64,000 nucleotides of DNA from assembly GCA_016714005.1 (NCBI GenBank), contig JADJOA010000015.1:1-64000 (forward strand), written 5' to 3'. This document shows, in pieces, positions 28,466-37,409 of the stretch. Under the pieces are notes generated by a model. That model saw only the letters and a program-made list of their open reading frames with translations, searched no databases and had not been told where the DNA came from. Position numbers and translations under genes: made by a program. Source of the DNA: Bacteroidota bacterium (lineage in GTDB: Bacteria; Bacteroidota; Bacteroidia; AKYH767-A; OLB10). Numbering within the stretch: the first letter of the stretch is position 1; each line of letters begins with the position of its first letter.

Positions 28466-29237
28466 CTAATTATTTACCATTGCCCCAAGCCATTTCGTTA
28501 ATTCTACTGGCATCATACAATACTCCATCTTTAAAACAGGAATAACACTTGCCTGGTTAGGTGTAAGACAATAGGTAATATCTTCTTCAATATGAAGTTC
28601 TGAAAGCCTTATGCGATGCGATGAGTTTTGAGAAAAGAAAAATATCGGCCTTTGCCAAATCATACAAGTGCATGGCAGCTATGGTAGAATCTCGATTAAT
28701 GCTCATTTCAAAGTGCGGAAGTATTTGATGGGTTAGAGCACCGGCAAATAAAGTGTCTTCCAAATTAAAAGTGTCTTTCCAGCCACTGCATAAGCAAATT
28801 ACATTTTTATTTTCCTTTACCAGCCAGTTTGCAAGCGCATCTAAATTGAGAAACGAACCTGCAACTACTTTATAAGAATCTTTGGCAATGTTCATGGATT
28901 TGGTGCCATTAGTGGTAGTAAGCGCAATGTTGGCTCCTTTAATTTTATCATCCATGTAACTGAAGGGCGAGTTGCCAAAATCAAAACCTTCGAGCATTTG
29001 TCCATTTCTTTCGGCACCAATCAAAAACCCTTTGGTTTTATATGAAAGGCTTTCCTCTACTGTACTAACAGGTACTAAGCTGTTAGCTCCGTTTTGAAAG
29101 GCAACACATATAGAAGATGTAGCACGTAATATGTCTATAACCACCACTATGCTGTTTTTGTAATCGTAATGATTGAACAGGGCAGGAGTTAGGCAAACTT
29201 CTACTGTTGGTTTTTTTGAATGGTTATTCAAATTCAA
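28466..29237 (-). CDS. comB: 2-phosphosulfolactate phosphatase family protein, frame-disrupted
   Basis: A ComB family protein of about 257 residues. ComB dephosphorylates 2-phosphosulfolactate in archaeal coenzyme M synthesis; in bacteria without coenzyme M the role is uncertain and may concern sulfolactate. Conserved segments are VVVIDILRATSSICVAFQNG, GAERNGQMLEGFDFGNSP, ANIALTTTNGTKSMNIA and LCSGWKDTFNLEDTLFAGAL. The frame breaks near 28625 and resumes as SHRIRLSELHIEEDITYCLT, ending WLGAMVNN. The start is a TTG (no nearby in-frame ATG). It converges with pdhB 28 bases away. Confidence 0.88.
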
Positions 29238-29275
29238 AGCAAATAAATTATAAGAATAATTATTTATTAATTGAA

Positions 29276-30385
29276 TTATGGTTTTTTAAGAAACGGAACT
29301 TTTCTAACTTTTGCTTTTAACAACTTATCGCGAACGTTTACAAATATGGTATTGTCTTCTGTAGCGTGTGCCGTAGCAATGTAGCCCATACCTATTGCTT
29401 TTTGAAGACTTGGGGATTGTGTACCCGATGTTACTGTACCTATATTATTGCCAGATTCATCGCAAAGAGTATAGCCATGGCGTGGTATGCCGCGGTCTAT
29501 CATTTCAAAGCCCATAAGTTTTTTGGCTACTCCTTTTTCTTTTTCCTCCTTAAGCCATTCACTGGTGGTAAACTCTTTGGTGAATTTCGTTATCCAACCC
29601 AGGCCGGCTTCTAAAGGGGACGTGTTATCGTCAATATCATTTCCATATAAACAAAAACCCATTTCTAGACGGAGTGTATCGCGTGCGCCTAAGCCAATGG
29701 GTTTTATACCAAACTCTTTGCCGGCATCAAACAGGGCATCCCATATTTTTTGTGCATCGGTGTTTTCAAAATAGATTTCAAAACCCCCCGCACCTGTGTA
29801 ACCGGTGTTTGATATGAGTACGTTTTTTGCTCCGGCAAATTCTCCTTTTGCAAAAGAATAGTAAGGTATGGATGCCAAATCTACAGCAGTAAGTTTTTGC
29901 AGCACTGCTGTTGCTTTGGGTCCCTGCACTGCCAGCAATGATGTTTTATCACTTATGTTGTGCATTTCTACATTCCACTTGTCATTTTGTTTAATCCAGT
30001 TCCAGTCTTTGTCTATGTTTGATGCGTTAACTACCAGCATGTATGTTTTTTCATCTATGCGGTAAACTATTAAATCATCAACTATACCACCGGTGCTGTT
30101 GGGCAGGCAACTGTATTGTGCTTTTCCATCGGTAAGTTTGGAGGCATCGTTACTGGTAACGGCTTGTATTAAATCAAGTGCGTGCTCTCCTTTTAATATA
30201 AACTCGCCCATGTGCGATACATCAAAAACGCCCACCGCGGTTCTAACTGTTTCGTGCTCGGTGTTAATTCCCTCGTAGCTTACAGGCATGTTGTACCCTG
30301 CAAACGGAACCATTTTAGCGCCAAGAGCAATGTGCTTTTGGCTCAGCGCTGTGTTTTTTAGGGGGGTAGTAGTTTCAGTAGTCAT
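29276..30385 (-). CDS. gcvT: Aminomethyltransferase (glycine cleavage T protein)
   Basis: An intact 369-residue T protein of the glycine cleavage system, which moves the aminomethyl carbon to tetrahydrofolate. KNTALSQKHIALGAKMVPFA with FAGYNMPVSYEG is the folate-binding N-terminus. DVSHMGEFILKG holds the conserved Asp/His region, followed by AVTSNDASKLTDGKAQYSC. LRLEMGFCLYGNDIDDNTSP and EAGLGWITKF are family signatures, and the C-terminal domain ends KVRKVPFLKKP. Length and motifs are complete. A TTCG-type -7 element lies four bases before the ATG, so the transcript could be leaderless. gcvH and gcvP are not in the window. Confidence 0.96.
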   Translation of the reverse strand: MTTETTTPLKNTALSQKHIALGAKMVPFAGYNMPVSYEGINTEHETVRTAVGVFDVSHMGEFILKGEHALDLIQAVTSNDASKLTDGKAQYSCLPNSTGGIVDDLIVYRIDEKTYMLVVNASNIDKDWNWIKQNDKWNVEMHNISDKTSLLAVQGPKATAVLQKLTAVDLASIPYYSFAKGEFAGAKNVLISNTGYTGAGGFEIYFENTDAQKIWDALFDAGKEFGIKPIGLGARDTLRLEMGFCLYGNDIDDNTSPLEAGLGWITKFTKEFTTSEWLKEEKEKGVAKKLMGFEMIDRGIPRHGYTLCDESGNNIGTVTSGTQSPSLQKAIGMGYIATAHATEDNTIFVNVRDKLLKAKVRKVPFLKKP

Positions 30386-30389
30386 GGGG

Positions 30390-30397
30390 CGAAGATA
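30390..30397 (-). promoter_or_regulatory. TAnnTTCG -7-like element abutting the gcvT start
   Basis: On the minus strand TATCTTCG is followed by CCCC and the gcvT ATG. It differs from TAnnTTTG by one base. The patatin gene has the same layout at 32733-32740. The distance implies little or no 5' leader. Confidence 0.4.
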
Positions 30398-30443
30398 ATG
30401 GGTTTTGGGTATGGTGTTTGGAGTTAGACGGGTTGATTGTATA

Positions 30444-32726
30444 TTAATCCAACGCTTTTTTATTAAACAATATATACCCGAAGTGAAACATAAAGGTAAA
30501 GGAGTTTTGTTTTCTATCGTAATAATTAAGGTTTAGTGCTACAGGACCAAGCGGACTTTGGTAAACAGTAGCAAGAGATGCAATATAATACCGTGTAGAA
30601 AAGGCATCGCTGTATTTAACCTCACCGTTGCTTGTTGAAGTAATTTCCTGAAAGGGTTGGTAGGCATAGCCTTCTAATCGGACTTCAATATTAGATTTAA
30701 TGGTAAATATGTTTTTAAGACCTATGCCTATGTAGTTGTGCGAGCGAAAGTTTTCTAAAAAAAGTGTTTTGCTTTCTTGCGTAGGTTCAAAGGCTGGGGC
30801 AAGCAGGGTGGTGGCGGTGTAGTTTTTAAAAAAGGGTTGTCCGCTAAAGTTCATTTCGGAATAAAACCCCAGCTTAACCGGGCCAAAAGATTTAAAATAA
30901 TTATCATATACCATTTTAAGCTGCCACCAGCGGTGGTAGGCTGCGTAGTTTTGGTCAAGTGGTGATGTGGAGCCCGGGCGGGTGTCTTCATCACCTTCTA
31001 TATATCTTATTTTAATGTTTAGAAGTGTGCCTTTGCTTGCATACATTTTGCGGTTAAGTGTGTTGCGGTCAAAGTTAAGTCCAATGGTAAAACCGTTAAA
31101 CGTGGTTTCATCGGCAGTGTCTTTTACTGAAAAATCTCGCGTTTGGTAGTATTCGTTTTTAATGTTGAATATGCCACCATTTAAAATAACCTTTCCTTTG
31201 TTACGGGCAGGTATGCCTATATTTAAACCATAAACCAAATCGTTATACACCAAGTAGCTTGGTTTAATGTCTTCGTAAAAGGCTGTACTGCTTTTAAAAT
31301 AATCGTAGCGGTTAATAGCAAAATAGGGCTCGGTAAAAAAATCTAACTGACCGGGGAAATCAATTCGCGCTTTGGTTTGTATGCTGTTGTAAAATTTGCC
31401 TATGTAGGCGTTGCCGTTTAAACTAAGTGATTGCCTGCCGAGCATATTGTAATCCAACCCTAAATACAACTCACTAATGGGGCGTGTAGAAAAATTACCA
31501 CCGACATCAACCCTCAAATCGCTTTTCTTGTTTTACGTATAAATCCATATCGTAAAAAGCCGGTTTGTTCGTTGTAAGTTAAGCGCGGAAAAATGCTGCG
31601 TATGTTTTCATCTGCTATCAGTTTAAAGTAATATGGCTTTAGTTGTTTTAGCCTTACGGGTTCATTGGTATTCTTTAGAATTTTTTTGATGTAATCGGCT
31701 TTGGCGCTATTTACGCCAAGTACATTTATTTTATCTACAAGCACCGGCTTATATTTTTGAAGAAAAAGCAAACGTTGATCATTCAATTCATCAACAGGTT
31801 TGCGCCTTGCAATTTTTTCTTTGATGTCATCCATCACACGCATGGTGGCCGCATAGCCCGAGTCAATGGCGGCTTTAGAAGCATTAAAATCAAATACGCT
31901 TATGTTGCTTAGTTCAGGCGAAATCATAATATCATCAATTCCAGGTAGTGCATATACCTGCGATTGCATAATCATAGTTTTAAATTGTGATAGAATATTA
32001 TCGTCTCCGGCAAGTTCAGGACCTGTGCCTGCGTTAACTCCAATAATAATGTCTGGTTCAAAATCATTGAGCATTACATCGCTGGGAAAATTGTTGTAAA
32101 TGCCTCCATCAAACATAATTTTATCTTCAATGGCAACGGGCGAAAAGTATAAGGGGTATGCAAACGAGGAGCGTATGGCTGTGCTTAAATCGCCACAATT
32201 AAAAATTACGGGGCGTTTATTTTAATATCGCTGGCTACACAGCGGAAGGGTACAAACAAATGATTGAAATCGTAGCCCGATGCCTGCGATGCGGCAGTAG
32301 TGCTTTCCAACAATGCAAAATCTACAGCGGCAGAGTTTACTATGCTTGATGGCAGGGTGTGCGGATAATAGAATCGTAAGAAAATTTTAGCGTAAGCCAC
32401 GATGCATCCTCATCAGTTTCTTTAAAGTAATAATGTAAATCTTCGTCATAGGCACCCGTTGCGTATTCTCTAAACTCATCACTTAAAGTATTAAGCTCCA
32501 TTTGCTGCGGAGTAAGTCCTGTGGCATACATACTGCCCACCAATGCACCTGCCGATGTGCCTGTAATATAATCAACCGGTATGTGGTTTTCTTCCAAAGC
32601 CTTAAGCACACCAATGTGTGCAAAGCCGCGCACGCCACCACCGCTAAGCACAATGCCTACACGCTGCGCCTGGGTGGCACACACCATCAAAATAAAAAAT
32701 AAAGTGCAGGACAAGCTGCGGATCAT
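30444..32726 (-). CDS. Patatin-like phospholipase fused to a BamA-type outer-membrane barrel, frame-disrupted
   Basis: A secreted phospholipase with an outer-membrane anchor, about 760 residues reconstructed. MIRSLSCTLFFILMVCATQA is a signal peptide. The patatin domain has the oxyanion loop LSGGGVRGFAHIG, the nucleophile GTSAGA, and the catalytic Asp in MFDGGIYNNFPS. A POTRA-like linker (LKQLKPYYFKLIADENIRSI) leads to a 16-strand-type barrel ending FGYILFNKKALD, as in PlpD-like type Vd autotransporters and Bacteroidota patatin proteins. Frames break near 32380, 32210 and 31517. All catalytic residues are present, so activity on phospholipids is likely if the breaks are sequencing errors. Confidence 0.92.
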
Positions 32727-32732
32727 ATGGGG

Positions 32733-32740
32733 CGAAGGTA
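32733..32740 (-). promoter_or_regulatory. TAnnTTCG -7-like element abutting the patatin gene start
   Basis: On the minus strand TACCTTCG is followed by CCCCAT and the ATG at 32726. It resembles the gcvT upstream element (TATCTTCGCCCC then ATG). A very short leader or leaderless mRNA is implied. Confidence 0.4.
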
Positions 32741-32858
32741 AGTAGAATAAAGAATTAAGAATGATGAATTAGCAATTATGAATTGAATGTTTGGGAACCA
32801 TAAGTGTTTTTTAAAACCTTAAAGATTTTGCATTATAAATAAAGACCAATGTTTGCCA

Positions 32859-33077
32859 ATGAGTTTGACAAATACCAGTGAAAGCAAAGGAAAAATAACA
32901 GTTGAAGGGATTACGTTTCAGAAAGCGCCAAGCTTTCGGAAAGTTGGTTACCTAACTAATTGAAATACAAATTTAATTTACAAAGCTGCTTATATAACCA
33001 ACATAATTACGGAGGTAGTTGAAAAGCTTACAGAAGCAAATAAGCGGAAAATTACTACAAGTTACGCATTGGCTTAA
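32859..33077 (+). other. 72-codon reading frame interrupted by one TGA
   Basis: In a 720-bp interval with no accepted gene (32727-33447), a plus-strand frame starts MSLTNTSESKGKITVEGITF and continues QKAPSFRKVGYLTN. It meets TGA at 32961-32963 and goes on NTNLIYKAAYITNIITEVVE to KLTEANKRKITTSYALA before TAA. The composition is protein-like on both sides of the stop. It could be a small gene with a substitution or compensating indels, a decayed gene, or chance. A GAATTA/ATGAATT-rich tract at 32744-32784 precedes it. No homolog is recognised. Confidence 0.25.
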
Positions 33078-33133
33078 CCAATTGAGCCGCTTATTTAGCT
33101 AAGCCAGCCATTTATTTAAACTAATTTACCACG

Positions 33134-33214
33134 TATTTAAGACTGTAAGCGGTTTATTTAGGACAATAAATTGCTCACAGTCTTAAATGGACGGTTTATT
33201 TAAGACAATAAATT
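33134..33214. repeat. Direct repeat plus enclosing inverted repeat, TTTATTTA-rich
   Basis: A 23-nt word at 33150-33172 recurs at 33192-33214 with one mismatch (period 42). The first copy is enclosed by an 11-bp perfect inverted repeat TTTAAGACTGT (33136-33146) and ACAGTCTTAAA (33177-33187) with 30 nt between. Each direct-repeat copy has its own small inversion (TTTATT ... AATAAA). Weaker TTATTTA words occur at 33091 and 33111. It could fold as a structured RNA or be a protein-binding array. No transposase or tRNA is next to it. Confidence 0.55.
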
Positions 33215-33397
33215 TTTAAGAAAAAGTAACTGTGAAATTCGCTTCGTACTATAAATGGTTTTTATTGGTAGCCGTTTTATAAAATTTTTATGTGCCTGTT
33301 TAGCATACTCTTTTAAAGATGTATTTAATACAACAGACTATAAATGGCAGTTAGTTAACATGTTTAGCAGAGGTAAAATAAAGTTACAATATAGAAA

Positions 33398-33429
33398 CAA
33401 AAAATCCCGCCTTCAAGCGGGATTTTTTG
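33398..33429. terminator. Terminator after the third T9SS cargo gene
   Basis: A 13-bp stem (33398-33410 with 33417-33429) and a six-base loop, with T and A runs at the flanks. It lies 19 bases beyond the minus-strand stop at 33448. It is symmetric and could also act on plus-strand transcripts leaving the repeat interval. Confidence 0.8.
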
Positions 33430-33447
33430 TTTTATAAATTTATTTAA

Positions 33448-35244
33448 TTACTCTATAACAAGCTTTTTAGTGAAGTTTGATTTTTCACCTTTAACTTTAA
33501 TAGAGTAAAACACCGCTTGCAAGGTTTGATACATCAATGTCTTGCTTCGTTGCTTTTGCAAGAACAGTTGAATAAACTTCTTGTCCGGTTACGTTGTAAA
33601 TAGATACAGTCAAATTACTTTCCTGTATTTGACTTGCAATAGTTAAATAAGAACTTGATGGATTAGGATATACAAAAATAAATCAGAACCATCAGGGTTA
33701 CTAACGCTTGTAACCACTTCTAAAGAAATATCATCAACACGAGTAGAGAAAGTTGGATTTGTTCCGAATAAATTAAATCCAAAATAATAAATACCGTTTG
33801 CAGCCACATTAATTGGGTAGCTTGCAAATTGATAAGTGGTATCAATTGGTTGTGCCTCAATTGCTATATTATTTGTCATTCCAGATGGATCTTGTATTGA
33901 ACCATATCTTGTTTCAAGTTGATAAGGATTACCTGTTACATCAAATGCTTTGTAGTAATATTTTAAAACGTAGTTTGTACCCGCTACTAAATCAAAGCAA
34001 GGAGATATTAACCAGTTTTCACACACAACAGCAGCAGTTCCAGCAGGGAAGCCAACACGAGCACAAACGGAGCCTGTATGCGGATATGTAGTTGGAAAAT
34101 CCCAATTGTTGCCATCTGCATCAACATCAAATGTAGCCCAACCAGCAGGTGGGGTAGTAGTGGCTGTTTCAAACCCTTCATTAAAAGGAGCACCTAAGGT
34201 TACAGAAACTGGAGCGGTATTAGTTACACTAGTATTAGATGCATCATTGGCAGCATTTCCGTCACCAGTAATAGCTGTAGTAGCAGTAATATTAAAGGTA
34301 TTAACAGCAGAAAGATCTGCAGTTTGAGTAAACGTGTAGTTTGCAGTAGCTCCTGCGTTAATCGTTCCTGTATAAGTTTCATTAACCGGTGTTCCTCCAT
34401 TAATAGAATAAGAAACAGGGAAGTTGCTGAGTGCAGAACCACCGTTGTTAGCAATTGTAATTTCAATAGCTGTGGTAGCGCTTAATCCGCAACCTGAAAC
34501 AAGACCATTAATACTTGTCACACCCCCATCAACAGCAGCAGGAGTAGCAATCTCCAATTGGTCAATTCCAATATAATTTGAGTTTGCTCCTAAAGGTCCG
34601 CCATCAACAACAGCGTAACGTATAGCAAAAGTTGCTGTAGCACCTCCTGAAGTAACTGAATAAACACTCTGTGCCCATGTAGCACCAATTGTTACAGCAA
34701 ATCTTCCTAACTCAACCCAGCTAGGGTCGGCACTTGTTAAAGCACCAGTGGCTGAATACATAACACGAATGGAATCAGGGTAAATTGAACCTGTTGGTGC
34801 TTTTGAATAGAAAGAAATTACATCACCTGCGGCTACATTCTGTGGAGGAGTAATTAACCAGTTATCAATATCTCCAGAAGCCACTGTGTTATAGTTAGCA
34901 GCAACATAACTAGAATCAGAACCGTTATAAGCAACAAAAGTTGCAGGGTTTCCCTGAAAAAATTCTTCAGTTGTACCAATAGGACCTGTTCCTGCTCTTT
35001 CTACGGTATATCCTCTTGCCACTAATCCAAGAACAGAATTGTCACCTTCAAAATCATCAACGTAAGATACATTGATAAAACTTAAGCCATTTTTTAAAGA
35101 AGAACTTCCATTAGGGGTTGCAAAAGTAGTTTGCGATCGCGCCCCAAATACAGACGTGTTTTGTTGCCCAACTCTGTCGCCTTGAGCAATCAAAGCTTGT
35201 GATGCTATTATTCCAATAGCAGATAGTAAAGTAAATTTTTTCAT
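33448..35244 (-). CDS. T9SS-sorted secreted protein with choice-of-anchor J-type domains, frame-disrupted
   Basis: A secreted protein of about 598 residues. MKKFTLLSAIGIIASQALIA is a signal peptide. The first domain (YVDDFEGDNSVLGLVARGYT ... NWLITPPQNV) and the third (FNEGFETATTTPPAGWATFD ... NWLISPCFDLVAG) are jelly-roll domains of the cleaved-adhesin or choice-of-anchor J type. The middle (CGLSATTAIEITIANNGGSA) is a CARDB-like Ig domain. The frame breaks at a T5 run near 33678; the corrected end reads YPNPSSSYLTIASQIQESNL ... KSNFTKKLVIE, a type A T9SS sorting domain. It probably serves adhesion or carbohydrate binding. Confidence 0.85.
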
Positions 35245-35363
35245 TTGATTTTTTTTTTTTATTTGTTTAAAGTGTGGCGAATATAGAATTAATATCTTTT
35301 ATACAACTATGAAGATTTAAGAATTTGTAAACCATATTTTAGCACGTTATAATTTTTGGGTTA

Positions 35364-36330
35364 ATGAAGACAATAGGTGTATTTACATCAGGTGGCGATA
35401 GCCCCGGAATGAATGCATGCATACGAGCCGTGGTACGTAGCGCAATCTTTCACAAGAAAAAAGTAATTGGCATTATGCGCGGCTACGATGGAATGATTCA
35501 AAATAATATGGCTGAACTCAATTCACGCTCAGTTAGTAACATCATTCACCGTGGCGGAACTATCTTAAAAACCGCGCGCAGCAAAGATTTTATGACAGAC
35601 CGTGGAATGAAAACCGCCTATGAAAATGTGAAGAAAAATAGAATAGACGCTTTGGTTGCTATTGGTGGCGATGGCACTTTAGGGGGCTGTTGAGTTTAAT
35701 ACCAAATATGATATACCTTTTATAGGAATACCCGGAACTATTGATAATGATTTAATGGGAACTGATTTTACGTTGGGTTTTGACACGGCTGTCAATACTG
35801 CAATAGAGGCTATTGACAAAATACGTGACACAGCTGCAAGCCATAACCGACTCTTTTTTATTGAAGTAATGGGACGAGATTCAGGCTACCTTGCACTATG
35901 GGCTGGCGTAGCGGGTGGTGCAGAAGATATTTTGTTGCCGGAGTCAAAAACCAATGTTGCTGATTTGGTAAACAAATTAGAAGAAGGGGTAAAAAAAGGA
36001 AAAGAATCAAGCATAGTAGTGGTAGCTGAAGGTGATGAAGGAGGCGGGGCTATGAAAATAGCCGAAGAAGTAAAAAAGAAGTTTAATTATGATACCCGAG
36101 TTAGTATTTTAGGACACATACAACGCGGAGGAACTCCTACAGCTTGTGACAGAATATTAGGAACAAAATTTGGCGTGTTTGCTGTAGAAAGTCTTTTAAA
36201 AGGTGAAACAGATAAGATGACAGGAATTCAAAAAAATCAATTAGTACTGGTTGACTTGAAAAAAGCCATTAAACATCATTCACCCTTAGATAAGCATTTA
36301 ATAAGATACAGCAGGTTTTTGTCTATTTAG
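35364..36330 (+). CDS. pfkA: 6-phosphofructokinase, frame-disrupted
   Basis: A glycolytic enzyme that phosphorylates fructose 6-phosphate. The N-terminus KTIGVFTSGGDSPGMNACIR is canonical. DALVAIGGDGTLGG has Gly after the first Asp in GGDGT, as in ATP-dependent rather than PPi-dependent enzymes. A G5 run at 35692-35696 (one G too many) breaks the frame. It continues as AVEFNTKYDIPFIGIPGTID with the catalytic TIDND, GTDFTLGFDTAVNTAIEAID, and FIEVMGRDSGYLALWAGVAG, then VSILGHIQRGGTPTACDRIL. About 322 codons, normal length. It follows a T9SS gene divergently. Confidence 0.95.
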
Positions 36331-36529
36331 TTGTAAATAGTGAATGGTTGTAATCGCAACGCATTCCCCTCTGTGTGTTTACTGGTGTGTAAGCGAGAGG
36401 GGGTGGGCAGGGTGTGTGTTTCATAGTGAATGCTCATAATTATATCCAGCCATTTTTAATTTTGCACAACTTCAAACCACATACTCTCAACTTCTCCCGA
36501 AACTTCGGGACTAAAACTCCAAACAAAAA

Positions 36530-37378
36530 ATGCTTCTTATTGCCGATTCAGGATCCACCAAAGCCGACTGGCTGTTAAGTGATCGTAAAGATTTTAAAAT
36601 GGAATTTAATACGGTTGGGTTTAATCCGTTTTTCCATGACGAAAAATTTATTATCAATGAGCTTACCCATAACCGTGGGTTAATGCACTATGCAAAAGAT
36701 GTTAAAGTATTAAAATTTTATGGGTCGGGATGCAGCCATGAAAAACGCAATCAGATTGTAGCAGGTGCTTTTAGAAAAGTTTTTACCAATGCCAATGTTT
36801 TAGTTGAACACGATATGCTCGGAGCATGTATTGCTGCATGTGGTAATAAGCCTGGGGTAGTTTGCATTTTAGGTACGGGCAGTAATGCTTGTTCTTACAA
36901 TGGAAAAGATGTGGTAGCAAGCCATCATGGATTAGGTTATATAATAGGCGATGAAGGCAGCGGAAGTTATTTTGGAAAAAAAATTCTGTCTCACTATCTG
37001 TATAAACTTTTGCCACAAGAGTTGGAATCTCAGCTTAGAGATCAATATCACCTTACAAAAGAGTCAATTATCGAAAGTGTATATCATAAACCTGATCCTA
37101 ATGTTTATTTGGCTTCGTTTGCAAAGTTTTTATCGTCACACAAGGAAAGCGATTATGTAGTAAATATAGTACGCAAAGGGTTTACCGAGTTTTATGAAAC
37201 CACAATTGTAGTTTATCCTGAAAGTAAAAAACACCCTGTTCATTTTATTGGAAGTATTGCTCATCATTTCAGCCATATATTAAAAGAGGTGGCAAACAAA
37301 AATGGCTTTTCAGTGGGCAAAATATTAGTAAAACCTGTAGAGGATATTATGGAGTATTTTAAAAGCAATCCATCTTAA
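36530..37378 (+). CDS. BadF/BadG/BcrA/BcrD-type ATPase, N-acetylglucosamine kinase-like
   Basis: An intact 282-residue kinase of the ASKHA superfamily. The phosphate-1 motif is LIADSGSTKADWLL near residue 3. The phosphate-2 and adenosine regions are VVCILGTGSNACSYNGKDVV and GLGYIIGDEGSGSYFGKKIL. VEHDMLGACIAACGN supplies the catalytic Asp. Bacteroidota members of this size group are annotated as N-acetylglucosamine or related amino-sugar kinases, which would feed peptidoglycan recycling; the substrate is inferred. The 199 bases before it hold no gene, only a short CCCGAA/TTCGGG hairpin near 36497. Confidence 0.85.
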   Translation: MLLIADSGSTKADWLLSDRKDFKMEFNTVGFNPFFHDEKFIINELTHNRGLMHYAKDVKVLKFYGSGCSHEKRNQIVAGAFRKVFTNANVLVEHDMLGACIAACGNKPGVVCILGTGSNACSYNGKDVVASHHGLGYIIGDEGSGSYFGKKILSHYLYKLLPQELESQLRDQYHLTKESIIESVYHKPDPNVYLASFAKFLSSHKESDYVVNIVRKGFTEFYETTIVVYPESKKHPVHFIGSIAHHFSHILKEVANKNGFSVGKILVKPVEDIMEYFKSNPS

Positions 37379-37409
37379 AAGTTATTACCCTATTAGATCA
37401 TATCATCTT

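Noticed and set aside
32961..32963. Selenocysteine or stop-codon readthrough at the TGA
   Set aside because: No stem-loop typical of SECIS was seen just after the TGA and no selenoprotein family matches.
33150..33214. CRISPR array
   Set aside because: Only two near-identical repeats with a 42-nt period, no regular unique spacers beyond one and no cas genes.
33134..33214. Insertion sequence ends
   Set aside because: No transposase frame is nearby and no flanking target duplication could be recognised.
33813..34327. Plus-strand frames opposite the third T9SS gene
   Set aside because: They have biased composition from antisense of Ser/Thr/Gly-rich repeats and no domain.
36330..36529. Hidden gene between pfkA and the BadF-type kinase
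   Set aside because: The 199 bases hold only a G-rich tract and a six-base hairpin near 36497; no frame of useful length with protein-like composition.
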